Assembly (NCBI RefSeq): GCF_027118995.1
Contig: NZ_CP098242.1
Coordinates: 1,488,001-1,552,000, forward strand
DNA length: 64,000 nucleotides
Source of the DNA: Oxalobacter vibrioformis
GTDB taxonomy: Bacteria; Pseudomonadota; Gammaproteobacteria; Burkholderiales; Burkholderiaceae_D
Reading direction: 5' to 3'
Of this stretch, positions 1 through 9,287 are shown piece by piece. How positions within the stretch are numbered: position 1 is the first letter of the stretch; every line of letters starts with the position of its first letter. The notes beneath the pieces are model-generated. The model did not search any database. It was not told the origin of the DNA and saw only the letters and a list, made by a program, of their open reading frames with translations. The translations under genes were made by a program, and so were the position numbers.

Positions 1-273
1 GGGCGGGTTGTATACACAAGCAGTTTCAATGAATATGTTTCGCTAATATATTCTTGCCGAAATTTGGTTTGTTTAACCTCTGGTGGGGCAACATTAATGG
101 CGGCATTTAAAAAACCTGTAACGGTTTTTTTTGGATATGGCCACCCAGAAACAAATAGACATTCAATGCACCAGAATATTATGATTGGAGGGGGTGGTTT
201 TTTTAGGAAACAACTCTGCAGGGTTCTTTTTAAACGCAATCAATTGCGAATTCGATTCTCAAAGAACAAATAA
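1..273 (+). CDS. C-terminal end of a probable glycosyltransferase (5' end outside the window)
   Basis: The frame is open from base 1 and stops at TAA 271-273, so this is the last 90 residues of a longer protein. The visible part ends in a strongly basic tail. A segment with 'SGGATLMAAF' followed by 'KPVTVFFGYGH' resembles the sugar-nucleotide binding end of GT-B glycosyltransferases, where a small-residue loop precedes 'KPV.vffG'. That likeness is from memory and is weak. The next gene starts on the very next base, so the two are co-transcribed and belong to the surface-glycan cluster. Composition is AT-rich like the following genes. The acceptor and donor cannot be told. Confidence 0.5.
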   Translation, partial: GRVVYTSSFNEYVSLIYSCRNLVCLTSGGATLMAAFKKPVTVFFGYGHPETNRHSMHQNIMIGGGGFFRKQLCRVLFKRNQLRIRFSKNK

Positions 274-957
274 ATGAATGAGGCAAGCAAAACAAGGCGT
301 GTTCGAGCACCAGATTTCGAGAAAAAATATCTGTCTGGACGGGTTATTGATATTGGAGCTGGAGCTGATCTAGTATGTCCGACTGCGGAGTCCTTTGACA
401 AGGATGATGGGGATGCTAATTCGATTCTTGATTTTTTCTCTGAAAATACATTTGACTGTGTTCATAGCAGTCATTGTCTTGAACATATGGATGCACCAGA
501 AAAAGCACTTCATGAATGGTGGAAGCTGGTTAAACCAGGTGGATATATGATAATAGTTGTTCCTGATGAATATTTATATGAACAGGGGTTTTGGCCAAGC
601 ATGTTTAATACTGATCACAAGTTCACATTTAGAATCGGTGGATCTTCACAGTCGCGATTTTCCATTGATATAAAACTTCTTTGCGAGGCTTTGATAAATT
701 GCGAAATTATACAATGCAAGAGGCAAACAGATAATTACAACCATAATCTAATTTTTGATAAAAAAAATAGACCTCGTGAGATGAAAAATTTCATTATAAA
801 GAAGATGATTTCTCTCTGTTACAAAAGCCCACTTTTTATCAATATTTTTGGAAAATGGCTTGTCAATCAAGGTTATCCTCTAGATCAAACCATGGGGCAT
901 GCATTGGCGCAAATCGAAATAATTATGAAAAAATCCATAAAGAAATTTCCAGAATAA
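274..957 (+). CDS. SAM-dependent methyltransferase, class I (glycan cluster)
   Basis: A 227-residue protein. The SAM-binding motif I is 'VIDIGAG' at residues 24-30. It is followed by 'HCLEHM' near residue 67 and 'LVKPGGYMIIVVP' near 88-100, the usual order of a Methyltransf_11-type Rossmann fold. No membrane segment is seen. The ATG lies directly after the stop of the preceding gene, which implies translational coupling. In such loci these enzymes methylate a sugar hydroxyl or cap the growing glycan; the acceptor here is unknown. The gene is much more AT-rich than the housekeeping genes downstream, consistent with horizontal acquisition. Confidence 0.8.
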   Translation: MNEASKTRRVRAPDFEKKYLSGRVIDIGAGADLVCPTAESFDKDDGDANSILDFFSENTFDCVHSSHCLEHMDAPEKALHEWWKLVKPGGYMIIVVPDEYLYEQGFWPSMFNTDHKFTFRIGGSSQSRFSIDIKLLCEALINCEIIQCKRQTDNYNHNLIFDKKNRPREMKNFIIKKMISLCYKSPLFINIFGKWLVNQGYPLDQTMGHALAQIEIIMKKSIKKFPE

Positions 958-1049
958 TAAGTATAAAGCCTCTGTATTTGGGCGAAAGTTAAGTAAGTGC
1001 CTATGCAGAATATCACATTATATGATTTAGTAATTTATGAGGCAATCAA

Positions 1050-1922
1050 GTGTATTCTCTCTTGAATTCAGTCAAAAGAAAAATAAGCAGGCTTTTGGGT
1101 TTGCGTTTATCAAGCGCTCCCTTTATTAGTGGTGATTCTTTCCGAGCTATTGCAGACCATGTATTTGAGGAGGATTTCTTTCGTTTCGACCCTAAGAATT
1201 TGGGAGGTATTGTTTTTTGTGAAACTCATTTGCTGGGGAAATTTATTGAAGAAGTCTTGCCGAGCTTTTCTTCTCCATTTATTCTCATTACTCACAATAG
1301 TGATCACGGTGTTGAAACAAATCTTCACCAACTTACTGAATCCCCATTTCTGATTCATTGGTATGCACAGAACTGTACACTGGCACATAAAAAGTTGACC
1401 ACTATACCAATCGGGCTTGAAAATCGATGGTTTTATCATAATGGTGTGGTGGAGGATTTTTTCCGTTTACGTAAGTTTTTGCCGAATATTGCAAAAAAAT
1501 CAAGAATTTTATGGGGTTTCAGTATTGAAACCAATCCGATTGAAAGATCGGAAGCCGCAAGGGTCTTGGTGGAGCATTCATTCGCTGATCCAATCGCTCT
1601 TCCTCCTGACAAGTACCGCGAGCATCTTGCTCAGTATATGTTCGTTGCGTCTCCAGCAGGTAATGGGATAGATTGTCACCGCACTTGGGAAGCTCTTTAT
1701 CTTGATACTCTTCCTATTGTTGTCGGAAAAACATTTTATGATGCATTTCCAAATTTTCCCGGATTGATCTTGGACGATTGGAATCAACTTCTAAAACTTG
1801 ATATGGCTGAATTAGAATGTATCTACCGTGATAAGTATCCGACAATCAAAGAATTCATGATGCTTTGGTTTCCCTATTGGGAACAAGAAATTCTTAATAA
1901 AACCCTATCTACGTCTCCCTAA
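1050..1922 (+). CDS. Exostosin-like (GT47-type) glycosyltransferase
   Basis: A 290-residue soluble protein starting with GTG; a weak AGG lies upstream. Recognisable blocks are 'THNSDHG' at 81-87, 'PIGLENR' at 120-126 and 'SPAGNGIDCHRTWEAL' at 201-216. The last block, followed by a hydrophobic strand, matches the C-terminal donor-binding pattern of exostosin-like transferases as I remember them. It has similarity in style to the animal ribitol xylosyltransferase RXYLT1. There is no transmembrane anchor, so it probably acts on lipid-linked glycan at the cytoplasmic face. It sits between two methyltransferases. Family assignment is by motif only; donor and acceptor are unknown. Confidence 0.6.
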   Translation: MYSLLNSVKRKISRLLGLRLSSAPFISGDSFRAIADHVFEEDFFRFDPKNLGGIVFCETHLLGKFIEEVLPSFSSPFILITHNSDHGVETNLHQLTESPFLIHWYAQNCTLAHKKLTTIPIGLENRWFYHNGVVEDFFRLRKFLPNIAKKSRILWGFSIETNPIERSEAARVLVEHSFADPIALPPDKYREHLAQYMFVASPAGNGIDCHRTWEALYLDTLPIVVGKTFYDAFPNFPGLILDDWNQLLKLDMAELECIYRDKYPTIKEFMMLWFPYWEQEILNKTLSTSP

Positions 1923-1931
1923 TATTTCAAT

Positions 1932-2642
1932 ATGATTACCCTTGACGAGAATGATATTGCAGAGTTTATAACTCGTAGAAACCATGAGTATTCCAAAAAA
2001 CTCACAAGCTTTTACAATTATTCAAGGGTTGTTTCTCTCGCACATTTTGAACGCATGGTAAAAATCCATGGGTTTGACTCGGCGAGCGTGGCCATAGTAT
2101 CTGGTAGTGACCGTGAGCCAGAGTTACACTTGATGACACCATCATGTGTAGATTATTTTTCTTTTGATGAAGATAAACGCTACGATCTTGATAAACCTTG
2201 GGATACGGAGATATTGCCCGATACTCCACATTACGATCTGGTAATGGCCAATCAGGTACTGGAACATATTTTTAACCCAAGGCAAGGTTTAATTAATCTG
2301 GCGGGACTTGCTCGCGATGGCGGTTATGTTTATCTCACAGTTCCAACTATCAATTGTATTCACGGAGAACCCTATTTCTATTCTGCCGGATATCATCCGC
2401 GCTTTCTTTGTCGCCTTGCCGAAGAAACGGGATTGAAGGTTATCGAAGAGGGTGCTTGGGGATCCCGTAAATATCTTTTGAATGCGGTGGTTGGTGACTG
2501 GCTTACCTTTACACAATTAAAGCGTGCCAGGCTATTACGTAATCGTTTTCGTTTTCGCGTACCCCAAGATTTCTGGTCAGATGGGCGATTTAATGAACCG
2601 GGAATTATCACTGATTGCTGGATTCTGCTTCAAAAGGTTTGA
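1932..2642 (+). CDS. SAM-dependent methyltransferase-like protein (glycan cluster)
   Basis: A 236-residue protein beginning ten bases after the preceding stop. Residues 101-112 read 'YDLVMANQVLEH' and 130-138 'GGYVYLTVP', the post-motif II and III pattern of class I methyltransferases. Motif I is degenerate: 'VAIVSGSD' at 53-60 takes the place of the usual glycine-rich loop. Either SAM binding is altered or the family uses a variant loop. Position among glycosyltransferases suggests sugar modification. It is not closely similar to the methyltransferase at the start of the window, so they are not a recent duplication. Confidence 0.7.
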   Translation: MITLDENDIAEFITRRNHEYSKKLTSFYNYSRVVSLAHFERMVKIHGFDSASVAIVSGSDREPELHLMTPSCVDYFSFDEDKRYDLDKPWDTEILPDTPHYDLVMANQVLEHIFNPRQGLINLAGLARDGGYVYLTVPTINCIHGEPYFYSAGYHPRFLCRLAEETGLKVIEEGAWGSRKYLLNAVVGDWLTFTQLKRARLLRNRFRFRVPQDFWSDGRFNEPGIITDCWILLQKV

Positions 2643-2675
2643 ACAAAGAAACGCCTTTGTATTTGAGTGCTACCT

Positions 2676-3596
2676 ATGAATAAAGCCATACCCCCTATTC
2701 TTATTGTTTATTTTAATCGGCCTCAGGTATTAAAAAAAACTTTGCTCGCTCTTGCGTCTGTACGTCCTCCTTTGCTTTTTGTTTCTGCAGATGCGCCGAG
2801 AAAAAATGTTCCGGGTGACATTGCCTTAGTTGCTGAGTGTCATAAAGTAATCGAATCTGTTATTACCTGGGATTGTACGGTGCATCATTTACATGCTGAA
2901 GAAAACCATGGGTGTGATGTATGGATGCCAAAATCCATAGACTGGTTTTTTTCGCACGTAGATTCTGGCGTTATTCTTGAGGATGATTGCATGGTTACGG
3001 AAGCATTCTGCAGATTTGCTGCTGAATTGCTCGAGAAATATCGAGATAAACCACGCATAATGAATATTTCTGCTGCCAATTTCCAAGAGAGGAAGTGGGG
3101 AAATGGAGATTATTACTACTCTCGTTATCCATCAATATGGGGTTGGGCAACTTGGTCTCGGGCATGGCAATATTTTGATAGGCAGCTAGACAGTGTTGAT
3201 GCGTTTATTAGTTTACCGACCGGGCTTAACCAGTTAATTACAGATTCATTTGAACGTAGGTACTGGACTCGCTTTTACCGTAGGTTAAAATCAGGTCAAT
3301 ATCCTTACTGGGATGCAAAATGGGTATTGTCAGTATGGGCGAATAACGGTATATCCATCACCCCCAACCAAAATCTAGTTTCGAACATTGGTTTTGGTCC
3401 AGATGCCACTCATACAAAAACCAAACCAGCTGGTATAGAAATGATCCTTTCAGAGATTACTTTCCCGTTGTCTCACCCTGACGATGACTTGCAATTTTAT
3501 GAAGAGGCAGATAGGCAGTTATTCAAAATACGATATAAACCCAGATTCATGGATCGAATTATTAGTTTGATAAACCGACTTTCAGGTACGATATGA
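2676..3596 (+). CDS. GT-A fold nucleotide-sugar glycosyltransferase
   Basis: A protein of 306 residues. It opens with 'PILIVYFNRP' (about 7-16), the first strand of GT-A transferases. It carries an acidic metal motif in 'VILEDDC' (about 100-106) and a 'SIWGWATWSRAW' block (about 153-164). This combination fits proteins that resemble GnT-I/POMGnT-type or family 2-like bacterial sugar transferases. An in-frame GTG at 2667 would add three residues; I prefer ATG 2676 because the fold begins right after it. It lies between a methyltransferase and the fucosyltransferase and is probably co-transcribed with them. Specificity is unknown. Confidence 0.7.
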   Translation: MNKAIPPILIVYFNRPQVLKKTLLALASVRPPLLFVSADAPRKNVPGDIALVAECHKVIESVITWDCTVHHLHAEENHGCDVWMPKSIDWFFSHVDSGVILEDDCMVTEAFCRFAAELLEKYRDKPRIMNISAANFQERKWGNGDYYYSRYPSIWGWATWSRAWQYFDRQLDSVDAFISLPTGLNQLITDSFERRYWTRFYRRLKSGQYPYWDAKWVLSVWANNGISITPNQNLVSNIGFGPDATHTKTKPAGIEMILSEITFPLSHPDDDLQFYEEADRQLFKIRYKPRFMDRIISLINRLSGTI

Positions 3597-3655
3597 TTTT
3601 TTGAAATTGTGGCTGGCTGGGATGTGTTTCTTGAAAAAATCAGTGCAAAATATAG

Positions 3656-4564
3656 GTGATAACAGTGATCGTTGTGAGGCTTAAAGGAGGTTTGGGTAAT
3701 CAACTGTTTCAATATGCGGTAGGATTTGCGCTCGCCAAGAAAAACAAAGATCAGTTCAAGATGGATCTTTCCGGATATCATGGTCAAGATAAACGGCGCC
3801 CTTATGTCAGAAGTCCGGATATTATGCAATTTTCAGTATCAGCTTCTGTTGCGTCTGAGGAGGAGGTGCAAAGATTTCGCAATCCTTTTGGTCTTGCTTC
3901 GCGGGTATTTCGTGTGGTTAGCCAGAAGGTTTTCAAAAAATATTATACTGACTGGCATTGGGAGATAATGAATCAGAAGGGAAACGTATATCTAGAAGGT
4001 TTTTTCCAATGTGAGAAATATTTTGTTGACTGTTTTGATGAGTTATCAAAGGAGTTTTTGCTTCAGGAAAATTTGAATGCGGATATAGAACCCATTGTAA
4101 ATTTGATTAAATCAATGCATTCTCCAGTTTCTTTGCATATTAGACGTGGTGATTATGTTTCTGATCCAAGGATCAGTGCTTTGCATAATATCTGCGGCAT
4201 TGATTATTATGAAACAGCATTGGCCTGTCTAAAGGATCAAATCGGATATTATGATCTTGTGGTATTTTCAGATGATATTGAGTGGGTTCGAAACAACTTG
4301 AATTTGAGTGAGAATACCTATTATGTGTCTGGTCAAAAAGGAGTCAGCGGCTCCGTAATCAATGCCTCTCAGGAGTTAACGCTGATGTCGATGTGCAAGC
4401 ACCATATTATTGCGAACAGCACTTTTAGTTGGTGGGGGGCATATCTCAACCAGAGACAAGGAAAAATTGTTATGGCACCTGGCTTGTGGAATAGAAGTAA
4501 GGATTATTCTCACAAGAACATCATACCGCCAGGATGGCAACAAATTCCGATTTTAGGCTATTGA
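3656..4564 (+). CDS. Alpha-1,2-fucosyltransferase (GT11)
   Basis: The 302-residue protein has the diagnostic GT11 blocks: 'GGLGNQLFQYA' at 11-21, 'HIRRGDYV' at 161-168 with the donor-binding Arg-Arg-Gly-Asp, 'FSDDIEWV' at 203-210 and 'NSTFSWWGA' at 253-261. Family members transfer fucose from GDP-fucose to galactose in an alpha-1,2 linkage, as in H-type antigens and some O-antigens. GTG 3656 is the start used here; GTG 3665 in the same frame is also possible. The GDP-fucose genes gmd and fcl are not in the window, but manB a few kilobases away is on the route to GDP-mannose. AT-rich like its neighbours. Confidence 0.88.
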   Translation: MITVIVVRLKGGLGNQLFQYAVGFALAKKNKDQFKMDLSGYHGQDKRRPYVRSPDIMQFSVSASVASEEEVQRFRNPFGLASRVFRVVSQKVFKKYYTDWHWEIMNQKGNVYLEGFFQCEKYFVDCFDELSKEFLLQENLNADIEPIVNLIKSMHSPVSLHIRRGDYVSDPRISALHNICGIDYYETALACLKDQIGYYDLVVFSDDIEWVRNNLNLSENTYYVSGQKGVSGSVINASQELTLMSMCKHHIIANSTFSWWGAYLNQRQGKIVMAPGLWNRSKDYSHKNIIPPGWQQIPILGY

Positions 4565-4577
4565 TTCCCAGGGAAAA

Positions 4578-5396
4578 ATGAAGGCCATACCCGTTTCCGT
4601 CATCATTCCCTGCTATTGTTGCTCAGATGTGTTGGAGCGAGCAGTTATATCAGTAATTAACCAAACGCTAAAGCCATTAGAAATCATTCTTGTTGAGGAT
4701 TCTAGCCCTGATGCTCATGCAACCAGAAATTGTATTTTGCATCTGATAAAAAAATATTCCCAGCATGATAGCGTCTGCATTCGCTCTTTGTTTCTTGAAT
4801 CCAATAAGGGTCCTGCTGGAGCGAGGAACGCTGGATGGAACATTGCCAAGGGAGATTATCTTGCTTTTCTGGATGCTGATGATGCCTGGACTCCTGAAAA
4901 AATTGAAATCCAGTATTCATGGATGATCCAGAATCCGTATTGTGATTTGTCTGGGCATCGATCTGTTCTTTTTTCCAGTTATTCCCCCGAACTTCCTGAA
5001 GAGAAAAGCGCGCTTTTTTTGAAGAAGCTTACACTTCAGAAGATGCTTTTCAGGAATTTGGTGCAGACTCGAACTGTTATGCTACGTTGTTCGTTAGAGC
5101 ATCGTTTCAGTGAACAGATGCGTTTTTCGGAAGATTATGATTTATGGCTAAGAATAATATCGGATGGACATAACGCCGTTTTGATTTATAGAACCCTTGC
5201 ATTTTCTTTTCGTCCTGATTTTTCACTAGGTGGGCAAAGCGGAAATCTATGGAAAATGGAATGTTCAGAACTGCAAATATATAGACAACTTTATGTGCGT
5301 AAAAAAATCAATGTAATAACATGGATCATTGCTAGTGCGTTTTCTCTTACCAAGTATATGAGAAGGTTGTTTATTAGGAGTTTTGCTTTATGGTAA
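4578..5396 (+). CDS. Family 2 glycosyltransferase
   Basis: A 272-residue GT2 enzyme. It shows 'VSVIIPCY' at 6-13, 'ILVEDSSPDA' at 37-46, 'GPAGARNAG' at 78-86 and the metal-binding 'DADD' at 99-102. The 'RFSEDYDLWLRI' segment near 180 matches the catalytic-base region (ED) of inverting GT2 enzymes. No membrane anchor is evident. The ATG follows the GT11 stop by 13 bases with a GGGA upstream. It likely adds one sugar to the same glycan. It is the last gene of the distinctly AT-rich block; a 135-base gap separates it from the next gene. Confidence 0.85.
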   Translation: MKAIPVSVIIPCYCCSDVLERAVISVINQTLKPLEIILVEDSSPDAHATRNCILHLIKKYSQHDSVCIRSLFLESNKGPAGARNAGWNIAKGDYLAFLDADDAWTPEKIEIQYSWMIQNPYCDLSGHRSVLFSSYSPELPEEKSALFLKKLTLQKMLFRNLVQTRTVMLRCSLEHRFSEQMRFSEDYDLWLRIISDGHNAVLIYRTLAFSFRPDFSLGGQSGNLWKMECSELQIYRQLYVRKKINVITWIIASAFSLTKYMRRLFIRSFALW

Positions 5397-5531
5397 TTTT
5401 CTCAAAAAGAAACGATATTGGATTTTTTGTAGATACTTTGTTTGAGAGTGGTATAGGGTTTTTCCCAAATAACCATTTAATTGTTGTGATGAAATCATTA
5501 AACATACCGGTACAAGTCTTGCAAGTGAATA
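5397..5531 (+). other. Intergenic gap at the edge of the AT-rich glycan block
   Basis: These 135 bases between the GT2 and GT4 genes contain no convincing coding sequence, hairpin terminator or promoter. The stretch is AT-rich like the genes before it, whereas the GT4 gene after it is closer to the average of the window. It therefore marks the approximate boundary of the atypical-composition segment. Confidence 0.4.
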
Positions 5532-6665
5532 ATGCATTTTAAGCCAAAGCTTCTCTACCTTCTCACGGAAGACAGTTTTTTCTGTTCTCATTTTATGGAG
5601 CGAGCTCTTGCTGCGCGAGCTGCTGGTTATGATGTAGTGGTCGCTGCACGTGAAAATACACAGGGCGAGAGAATCCGTGCTGCCGGATTGTGCTTTATCG
5701 CTATCCCATTTAATCGTAGCGGGATGAATCCCTTGAGGGAGCTTGGTGTATTGCTGAAAATATGGAAGCTTTATCGACAGGAGCGTCCCGCCATTGTTCA
5801 TCAGGTTTCGGCCAAGCCCATTTTGTATGGATCATTGGCTGCGCGTTTGTCCGGTGTTCCTGCGGTTGTAAATGCGCCTGTAGGCATGGGATATATTTTT
5901 TCATCATCTGACTTCAGAGCGCGGATTTTGCGCCCATGGCTTCGTCTGGCGTACCGCTTTTTTACCAATCCCGAACCCAGCAAAGTCATTTTTGAAAATC
6001 CGGACGATTTGAGCAGCTTTGTTAACTGGAAGGCAGTGCGTCCTGCTGATACGGTTCTGATAAAAGGTGCCGGGGTCAATCTGGATCATTTTCAACCCAT
6101 GGAAAAACCGGAAGCCATTCCTGTCGTTGTGTTGACTGCAAGAATGTTGCGTGACAAGGGGGTTGATGAGTTTGTTTCGGCAGCACATCGGTTATATGAT
6201 GAAAGCGTCAAGGCAAGGTTTGTTTTGGTTGGTGCTCCGGACCCGGTAAATCCTACTTCAATTACAATCGAAATGCTCAATGCCTGGAACGGCAGAAAAA
6301 ACGTGGAATGGTGGGGGTGGCGAGAAGATGTTGCTGCTGTGCTTCAAGATGCTCATATCGTTTGTTTGCCTTCATACAGGGAAGGGTTACCAAAGTCACT
6401 TATTGAAGCGGCGGCATGTGGATTACCCATTGTGACAACAGATACAACGGGTTGTCGTGAAGTCGTGGATGATGGTAAAAACGGTTTTTTGGTACCAGTT
6501 CGAGATGTGGCATCTCTTGCCAATGCGTTGAAAAAACTCATATTGGATTCTGGCATGCGCCAGCGAATGGGGGCTTATAGCCGAAAGAAAGCCGAAGCAG
6601 AGTTTTCATCCGGGCAAGTAATCCGTGAAACGCTGGCGGTGTATTCTCAACTGGTTGATAGATAG
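5532..6665 (+). CDS. Family 4 glycosyltransferase (paralogue of the one at 8060-9241)
   Basis: A 377-residue GT-B enzyme. The C-terminal half has '[12 protein letters not shown]', 'KARFVLVG' and '[20 protein letters not shown]', which holds the E-x7-E donor-site motif of retaining GT4 enzymes (Glu284 and Glu292). The N-terminal half has '[24 protein letters not shown]' split over the acceptor domain, reminiscent of GT4 enzymes of capsule and O-antigen loci. It shares long near-identical stretches with the GT4 enzyme on the other strand 1.4 kb downstream. Its 3' end overlaps the convergent manB gene by 19 bases. Substrate is unknown. Confidence 0.87.
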   Translation: MHFKPKLLYLLTEDSFFCSHFMERALAARAAGYDVVVAARENTQGERIRAAGLCFIAIPFNRSGMNPLRELGVLLKIWKLYRQERPAIVHQVSAKPILYGSLAARLSGVPAVVNAPVGMGYIFSSSDFRARILRPWLRLAYRFFTNPEPSKVIFENPDDLSSFVNWKAVRPADTVLIKGAGVNLDHFQPMEKPEAIPVVVLTARMLRDKGVDEFVSAAHRLYDESVKARFVLVGAPDPVNPTSITIEMLNAWNGRKNVEWWGWREDVAAVLQDAHIVCLPSYREGLPKSLIEAAACGLPIVTTDTTGCREVVDDGKNGFLVPVRDVASLANALKKLILDSGMRQRMGAYSRKKAEAEFSSGQVIRETLAVYSQLVDR

Positions 6666-8017
6666 ATCAGTTTTTCAATTTTTGCTACTTTGCTAGCGAT
6701 ATCACACAAACTTCCTCGTGTTTCCACATTCAGTCGCAACAAAGGTTCTGTATTGGAGCTTCTTACATTCATCCGCCAATCATCAAATTCCAGGCTGATG
6801 CCATCAGTACGGTCAATAGCGGGATTTAGTCCTGTGAAATGTTCTTTAATCAGATTCAGCGTATCCGTACTGTTTTGCACCCTGTAGTTGAGTTCACCAC
6901 TACAGGGAAACATGGCTTCACGATCACCAACAAGCGTGGATAATGGTTTTTCGGAATTGCTCATCAGTTGTATTGTCAGCAGCCAGGGGATCATGCCACT
7001 ATCGCAATAGGCGAAATCACGGAAATAATGGTGGGCACTCATTTCACCACCGTAAATAGCATTTTCCTGTCGCATGCGCTCCTTGATAAAGGCATGTCCA
7101 GTTTTGCTCTGTATGGGAGTGCCGCCATACTGATTGACAATATCGATCGTGTTCCAGGTCAGGCGCGGATCATGAATGATTTTTTCTCCAGGGTGTTTCT
7201 CGAGAAAGGCGGCAGCCAGCAATCCCACAATATAGTAGCCTTCGATAAATTTGCCTTTTTCATCGAATAAAAAGCATCGGTCAAAATCCCCATCCCAGGC
7301 GATGCCCATGTTCGCGTTATGCTGTATAACGGCGTTTGATGTGAAATGCCGGTTTTCAGGTATTAGCGGATTGGGGATGCCATTTGGAAATGTGTGGTCC
7401 GGTTGATGGTGAATTTTGATGAATTCCACCGGAACAGAAAGGGAGGAAAATTTCGCTTCTATTGCATCAATAACGTGCCCTGCGGCACCATTTCCTGCAT
7501 TGACAACCAGCTTAAGAGGCCGGAGTTTAGATGGTGAAATATACGTGAATAAGTGCTGGATATAAGATTCCAGGATTTTTTTTCTGTGAATGGTTCCCTT
7601 TTTGGGAGCCGGAGTAAATTCATTTTTTTCTGCGAGCTTTTGTATTTCTTTCAACCCCGTATCGCCACTTATAGGCTTGGCATTCTCCCGTACCAGCTTC
7701 ATGCCATTGTAATTAATCGGATTATGACTGGCGGTAATTTCAATACCACCATCTGCTTCAAAATGAAAAGTAGCGAAATAGACTTCTTCTGTTCCCGTAG
7801 TGCCAATATCGATTACATTACTGCCGGTATCCAACAAGCCTCGGATAACAGCCTCTTTCAGCATAGGGCTGCTCTCTCGTATGTCGCAACCCACAACAAC
7901 GGTATTTGGCTTGAGATATTCGCCGTAAGCCCTGCCGATTCGATAAGCAATATCCTCATTTAATTCATGGCCGAGTTCTCCACGAATGTCATATGCCTTG
8001 AAGCAGGTTAGTTTCAT
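6647..8017 (-). CDS. manB: Phosphomannomutase (ManB/CpsG)
   Basis: Interconverts mannose-6-phosphate and mannose-1-phosphate for GDP-mannose. From ATG 8017 the protein has 456 residues. It shows the phosphoserine loop 'TASHNP' at 95-100, the Mg site 'DGDFDR' at 242-247 and the sugar-binding 'GEMSAHHYF' at 324-332. The N-terminal '[15 protein letters not shown]' is the family's normal beginning, which is why I chose 8017. A GTG at 8056, three bases after the upstream stop, would add 13 non-conserved residues. It follows a GT4 gene on the same strand and supports the glycan locus. ManC is not in the window. Confidence 0.93.
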   Translation of the reverse strand: MKLTCFKAYDIRGELGHELNEDIAYRIGRAYGEYLKPNTVVVGCDIRESSPMLKEAVIRGLLDTGSNVIDIGTTGTEEVYFATFHFEADGGIEITASHNPINYNGMKLVRENAKPISGDTGLKEIQKLAEKNEFTPAPKKGTIHRKKILESYIQHLFTYISPSKLRPLKLVVNAGNGAAGHVIDAIEAKFSSLSVPVEFIKIHHQPDHTFPNGIPNPLIPENRHFTSNAVIQHNANMGIAWDGDFDRCFLFDEKGKFIEGYYIVGLLAAAFLEKHPGEKIIHDPRLTWNTIDIVNQYGGTPIQSKTGHAFIKERMRQENAIYGGEMSAHHYFRDFAYCDSGMIPWLLTIQLMSNSEKPLSTLVGDREAMFPCSGELNYRVQNSTDTLNLIKEHFTGLNPAIDRTDGISLEFDDWRMNVRSSNTEPLLRLNVETRGSLCDIASKVAKIEKLIYLSTS

Positions 8018-8059
8018 AAGTTTGGGATGGTTGGAAAATGAAATGATGTCTGCCACACA

Positions 8060-9241
8060 TTATATCTGCAACAAAGATTCATATACGCCTAGCGTTTTGT
8101 CAACCACATGTCCGATTGAAAATTCAGCAACGACTTTTTGTCTTCCTCGCTGTCCCATCTCAAACCGTAAATGCGGGTTGGACAGCAGGCGGTTCAATGC
8201 AACGGCAAGATTTTCCACTTCCTGAACAGGCACCAGTAATCCATTTTCTTCGTTGACAATAATCTCCCGGCACCCGGAAACATCGGTTGCTACGATGGGT
8301 TTTCCGCAAGCCGCAGCTTCAACCAGCACTTTTGGCAGCCCCTCGCGGTAAGAGGGCAGACAGACGATATGGGCTTGGGCAAAGACGATGGGCATGTCGT
8401 GTTTGGGGCCCCACCATTCAATAATTCCTGAATTATGCCAGTCCTGCAACCGGGTTTCTGGTATGGCTTCCGGATGAGTTGGATCGGTTCCGCCGACAAG
8501 GACAAAACGTGCTTTTGTTCCGCTTTCCTGCAGTTGTTTTGCTGCAGCGACAAATTCACCCACGCCCTTATCCCATCGCATACGTGATGCCAGGAGAACC
8601 AACGGGAGGGTGCCGATGATTTCCTGCATGGGATGGAATTGCTGCATGTTGACGCCGGTGCCGCGAATAAGCGCGATCTGGCGCTTGTTGATGAGTGCCA
8701 TGTCCAAAAACATGTCACGGTCATCCTTGTTTTGGAAGGTGACGCGCAGATTGGGGTGTTTGAAGCCATAACCATACAGAAGACGGATATATTTCTGGCG
8801 CAGATTTTCTTTCTCGCTACCCGGCGCAAGGCGGATTTTCCGGGTGCCGGTGATAGTGGCAACGACTGCGGGCACCTTGTTCATGCGGGCAATGACGCTG
8901 CCGTAAAGGGTTGGCTTGAGCGTGATAAGGTGGAGTAAATCGGGTTTGACTTCCTTTATGATCCGGCGAAGGGAAAAGAAGGTTTTCAGTTCCGAGAAAA
9001 AACCGAATTTTTCCGGATTCATGGATAGGCGGTGAAAAACGATAGAGTAAGACTCGATCAATTGTTCTGCAGCGAAGTTCTGTGGCGCTGCCACATGAAC
9101 CTCATAGCCCGAATTAAGTGCTGTAAGCGCGATAGGCAGGCGGTGTGACAGGAAAAGCTCGGCATTGTCGACGACGAAAAGCAGGATGCCTTTGTCGGCC
9201 TGACCAAAGAGGGAAAATTGTTTTGGTCGCTGCTTTTTCAC
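8060..9241 (-). CDS. Family 4 glycosyltransferase
   Basis: A 393-residue GT-B enzyme. Blocks include 'LLFVVDNAELFLSHRLPIA' near the N terminus, 'ASRMRWDKGVGEF', 'KARFVLVGG' and '[20 protein letters not shown]' near residue 300 with the E-x7-E motif. The N-terminal half resembles GT4 enzymes such as those adding N-acetyl sugars to undecaprenyl-linked repeat units. It precedes manB on the minus strand with about four bases to the alternative GTG, so the two are one unit. Composition is close to the chromosomal average, unlike the first 5 kb, suggesting it is the resident copy. Donor unknown. Confidence 0.87.
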   Translation of the reverse strand: MKKQRPKQFSLFGQADKGILLFVVDNAELFLSHRLPIALTALNSGYEVHVAAPQNFAAEQLIESYSIVFHRLSMNPEKFGFFSELKTFFSLRRIIKEVKPDLLHLITLKPTLYGSVIARMNKVPAVVATITGTRKIRLAPGSEKENLRQKYIRLLYGYGFKHPNLRVTFQNKDDRDMFLDMALINKRQIALIRGTGVNMQQFHPMQEIIGTLPLVLLASRMRWDKGVGEFVAAAKQLQESGTKARFVLVGGTDPTHPEAIPETRLQDWHNSGIIEWWGPKHDMPIVFAQAHIVCLPSYREGLPKVLVEAAACGKPIVATDVSGCREIIVNEENGLLVPVQEVENLAVALNRLLSNPHLRFEMGQRGRQKVVAEFSIGHVVDKTLGVYESLLQI

Positions 9242-9287
9242 CTTGCTTTCTCAGTTCAGGGGTTCTGAAGAGGTCGTCTGTACTTCA

